64,000 bases of DNA from Myxococcaceae bacterium (GTDB taxonomy: Bacteria; Myxococcota_A; Polyangia; Polyangiales; Ga0077539): positions 1 through 64,000 of the forward strand of contig SCUS01000136.1 of the NCBI GenBank assembly GCA_004297725.1. Direction: 5' to 3'. How positions within the stretch are numbered: position 1 is the stretch's first letter; each line of letters starts with the position of its first letter. The position numbers were made by a program, and so were the translations under genes. Below the pieces are notes generated by a model. It was not told where the DNA came from and did no database searches. It saw only the letters and a program-made list of their open reading frames with translations. Positions 62,526 to 64,000 of the stretch are shown here, piece after piece.

Positions 62526-64000
62526 GGCTCACTCCCGCCACCAGCGCCCGCAGCGCCTTCCTGTCGATCTTCCCCCGGTCGTTCTTGGGCAGCTCGTCGA
62601 CGAAGACCACCTGTCGCGGGTACTTGTGCTTCGCCAGCCGCCCCTTGGCCCACTGCTGGAGCTCGCCCGCGAACCCCTCTCCCGTCACGTGCCCCTCGCG
62701 GATCACCACGTAGGCCCGCGAGGCCATCAGCCCGTCGACCTCGACGCCCACCACCGCGACCTCGGCCACCGCCGGGTGATCCAGCAGGCAGTCCTCCACC
62801 TCCAGGGGAGACACCCAGAGCCCGGATACCTTCAAGAGCTCATCGGCCCTGCCGCCGAACCAGAGGTAGCCCTCTCCGTCCAGTCGGAAGAGGTCGCCGG
62901 TGCAGCACCAGCGCCCGTGGAAGGTCTGCCAGCTCTTGTCGCGATCGCCGTGATAGCCGATGGCGACGCTGTCCCCCGCCACCCAGAGCACCCCGACCTC
63001 GTTCTCCGCCACCGGCTCGGCCCCGGGGCCGATCGACCCGGCGGGCAATACCTTGATCGAATAGCCGTCGACCACCCGGCCCAGCGATCCAGGCTTCACG
63101 TCCCCCGGCCGGTTGCTCACATAGATATGGAACATCTCCGCCGAGCCGATGCCGTCATAGACCTCGATGCCCCAGCGCTCGGTCCATCGCTGGAGCAGCG
63201 CCGGAGGGAGCGCCTCGCCCGCGGAGAGGCAGAAGCGCAGCGACGAAAGGTCCACCTCCGCGCCCTTCTCCAGCAGCTTGCCGATCATCGTGGGCACGTT
63301 GGTGAGCACCGTGGGCCGGTACATCGCAATCGCCGCGGTGAGCGACTCCACGGTCGGCCGCTCGGAGAACATCCCCACCGACGCCCCCACCCGGAAGGGG
63401 AACATCAGGTTGGTGCCGGTCGCATATCCAAAGAACAGGCGAGGGACGCTCACGCAGATGTCCCCGCGACGGTAGCCCACGGTGCCGAGGGCGTAGACCT
63501 CCGTGTTGAACGCGAAGTCCCGATGGGTGTGCACCGCGGCCTTGGGCTTGCCCGTCGAGCCGCTGGTGAAGAGCCACACCGCGATGTCGTCGCGCCTCGT
63601 GGGCACGATCTCCGCCCGCCGCCCGCTCCGTTGTCCAAAGGACAATGCCGACGAGAGCGTCTCGCTCCGCAGCCCCGGCACGGTGTCGAAGCCGACCTCC
63701 GCCTCCGGGTCGTCGCCCGTCGCCGCGTCGGGCACCACGAAGACCGCCTTCAGCCACGGCGACGTCCTCAGCCCCTCGTGCAGCGCCGTCACCACCCTCG
63801 GGACGGTCACCAGCACCGAGGCCCGCGTGTACTCCAGAAGGTATGCGAGGTCCGCGGTCGGGGCGTCGGGGTTGCCCATCGCGATCACCCCGCCGGCCTT
63901 CAACACCCCGAAGAAGGTCCATGCGAAGGGAGGCAGGTCGGGCAGCACGATCAGCGCCCGCTCCTCGTGCCGCAGCCCCGCGTCCCGTAGCAGCGCCGCC
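62515..64000 (-). CDS. Benzoate-CoA ligase-like acyl-CoA synthetase, 5' end off the window
   Basis: At least 495 residues of an AMP-forming acyl-CoA synthetase, still open at base 64000 (AALLRDAGLRHEERALIVLPDL). Motifs: LFTSGSTGKPKAAVHTH (P-loop), YDGIGSAEMFHIYVSN, WCCTGDLFRLDGEGY and the catalytic Lys in PKNDRGKIDRK. The order GSAEMFHIYVSN is typical of the benzoate/4-hydroxybenzoate-CoA ligase subfamily. It would activate an aromatic or medium-chain acid. The hydratase nearby suggests acyl-CoA metabolism. Confidence 0.82.
   Translation of the reverse strand, partial: AALLRDAGLRHEERALIVLPDLPPFAWTFFGVLKAGGVIAMGNPDAPTADLAYLLEYTRASVLVTVPRVVTALHEGLRTSPWLKAVFVVPDAATGDDPEAEVGFDTVPGLRSETLSSALSFGQRSGRRAEIVPTRRDDIAVWLFTSGSTGKPKAAVHTHRDFAFNTEVYALGTVGYRRGDICVSVPRLFFGYATGTNLMFPFRVGASVGMFSERPTVESLTAAIAMYRPTVLTNVPTMIGKLLEKGAEVDLSSLRFCLSAGEALPPALLQRWTERWGIEVYDGIGSAEMFHIYVSNRPGDVKPGSLGRVVDGYSIKVLPAGSIGPGAEPVAENEVGVLWVAGDSVAIGYHGDRDKSWQTFHGRWCCTGDLFRLDGEGYLWFGGRADELLKVSGLWVSPLEVEDCLLDHPAVAEVAVVGVEVDGLMASRAYVVIREGHVTGEGFAGELQQWAKGRLAKHKYPRQVVFVDELPKNDRGKIDRKALRALVAGVSPTA

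Overview
The window is very GC-rich DNA that looks like a chromosome of a myxobacterium-like organism, by inference a relative of Sandaracinus/Polyangiales. Signs of this are many predicted lipoproteins whose lipobox Cys is followed by a low-complexity Asp/Pro/Ala/Val spacer, a Hanks-type Ser/Thr kinase, PrkA, exported TPR/PEGA proteins with two membrane segments, and frequent GTG starts. No taxonomic marker such as rRNA is present, so this is an inference from style of gene content.

Region 1 (about 305-11930) is an integrated element. A tyrosine recombinase (10597-11919) lies against, and reads into, a tRNA-Arg(CCT) gene (11858-11930, minus strand). Upstream of it is a run of short, mostly unrecognised, translationally coupled genes ending in a zinc-finger/TOPRIM primase-like protein and a 1036-residue P-loop helicase-like protein. 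The run also holds a J-domain (HPD) protein, a small zinc-ribbon-like protein, and a non-coding block of three palindromes spaced exactly 26 bp apart (3938-4011). No capsid, portal, terminase or conjugation gene is recognisable, so it resembles a replication-plus-integration element or satellite. The left end is not identified. A lipoprotein gene cut by the window edge (1-224) may be host DNA.

Region 2 (12001-28236) is chromosome. It contains a three-gene reductase / tandem-HTH MerR regulator / diiron-protein operon with a palindromic site in front, prmC, an RsmD-CoaD fusion gene, exported TPR and lipoprotein genes, the kinase prkA, a haem-motif lipoprotein, a VWA-domain lipoprotein and several membrane proteins.

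Region 3 (28237-45099) is more mosaic. It has a methyltransferase remnant, two purple-acid-phosphatase-like lipoproteins (one in an operon with an OprP-type porin), a membrane transglutaminase, a Ser/Thr kinase, degraded fragments around 36.5-38.3 kb, an orphan KASIII-like synthase, a ketopantoate-reductase-like gene, and a 41-bp repeat present twice about 10.4 kb apart.

Region 4 (45208-64000) is largely housekeeping and metabolism: a gcvH-trxB-cNMP-binding operon, an M20 peptidase, a WalJ-like metallo-beta-lactamase-fold protein, an orphan type IV pilin, thioesterase-tadA, two tRNA-Ser genes, a UvrD/HelD-like helicase, a multi-TM glycosyltransferase-like protein, YceI, a four-CxxCH lipoprotein, a lipase/barrel pair, and convergent enoyl-CoA hydratase and benzoate-CoA-ligase-like genes, the last running off the right edge.
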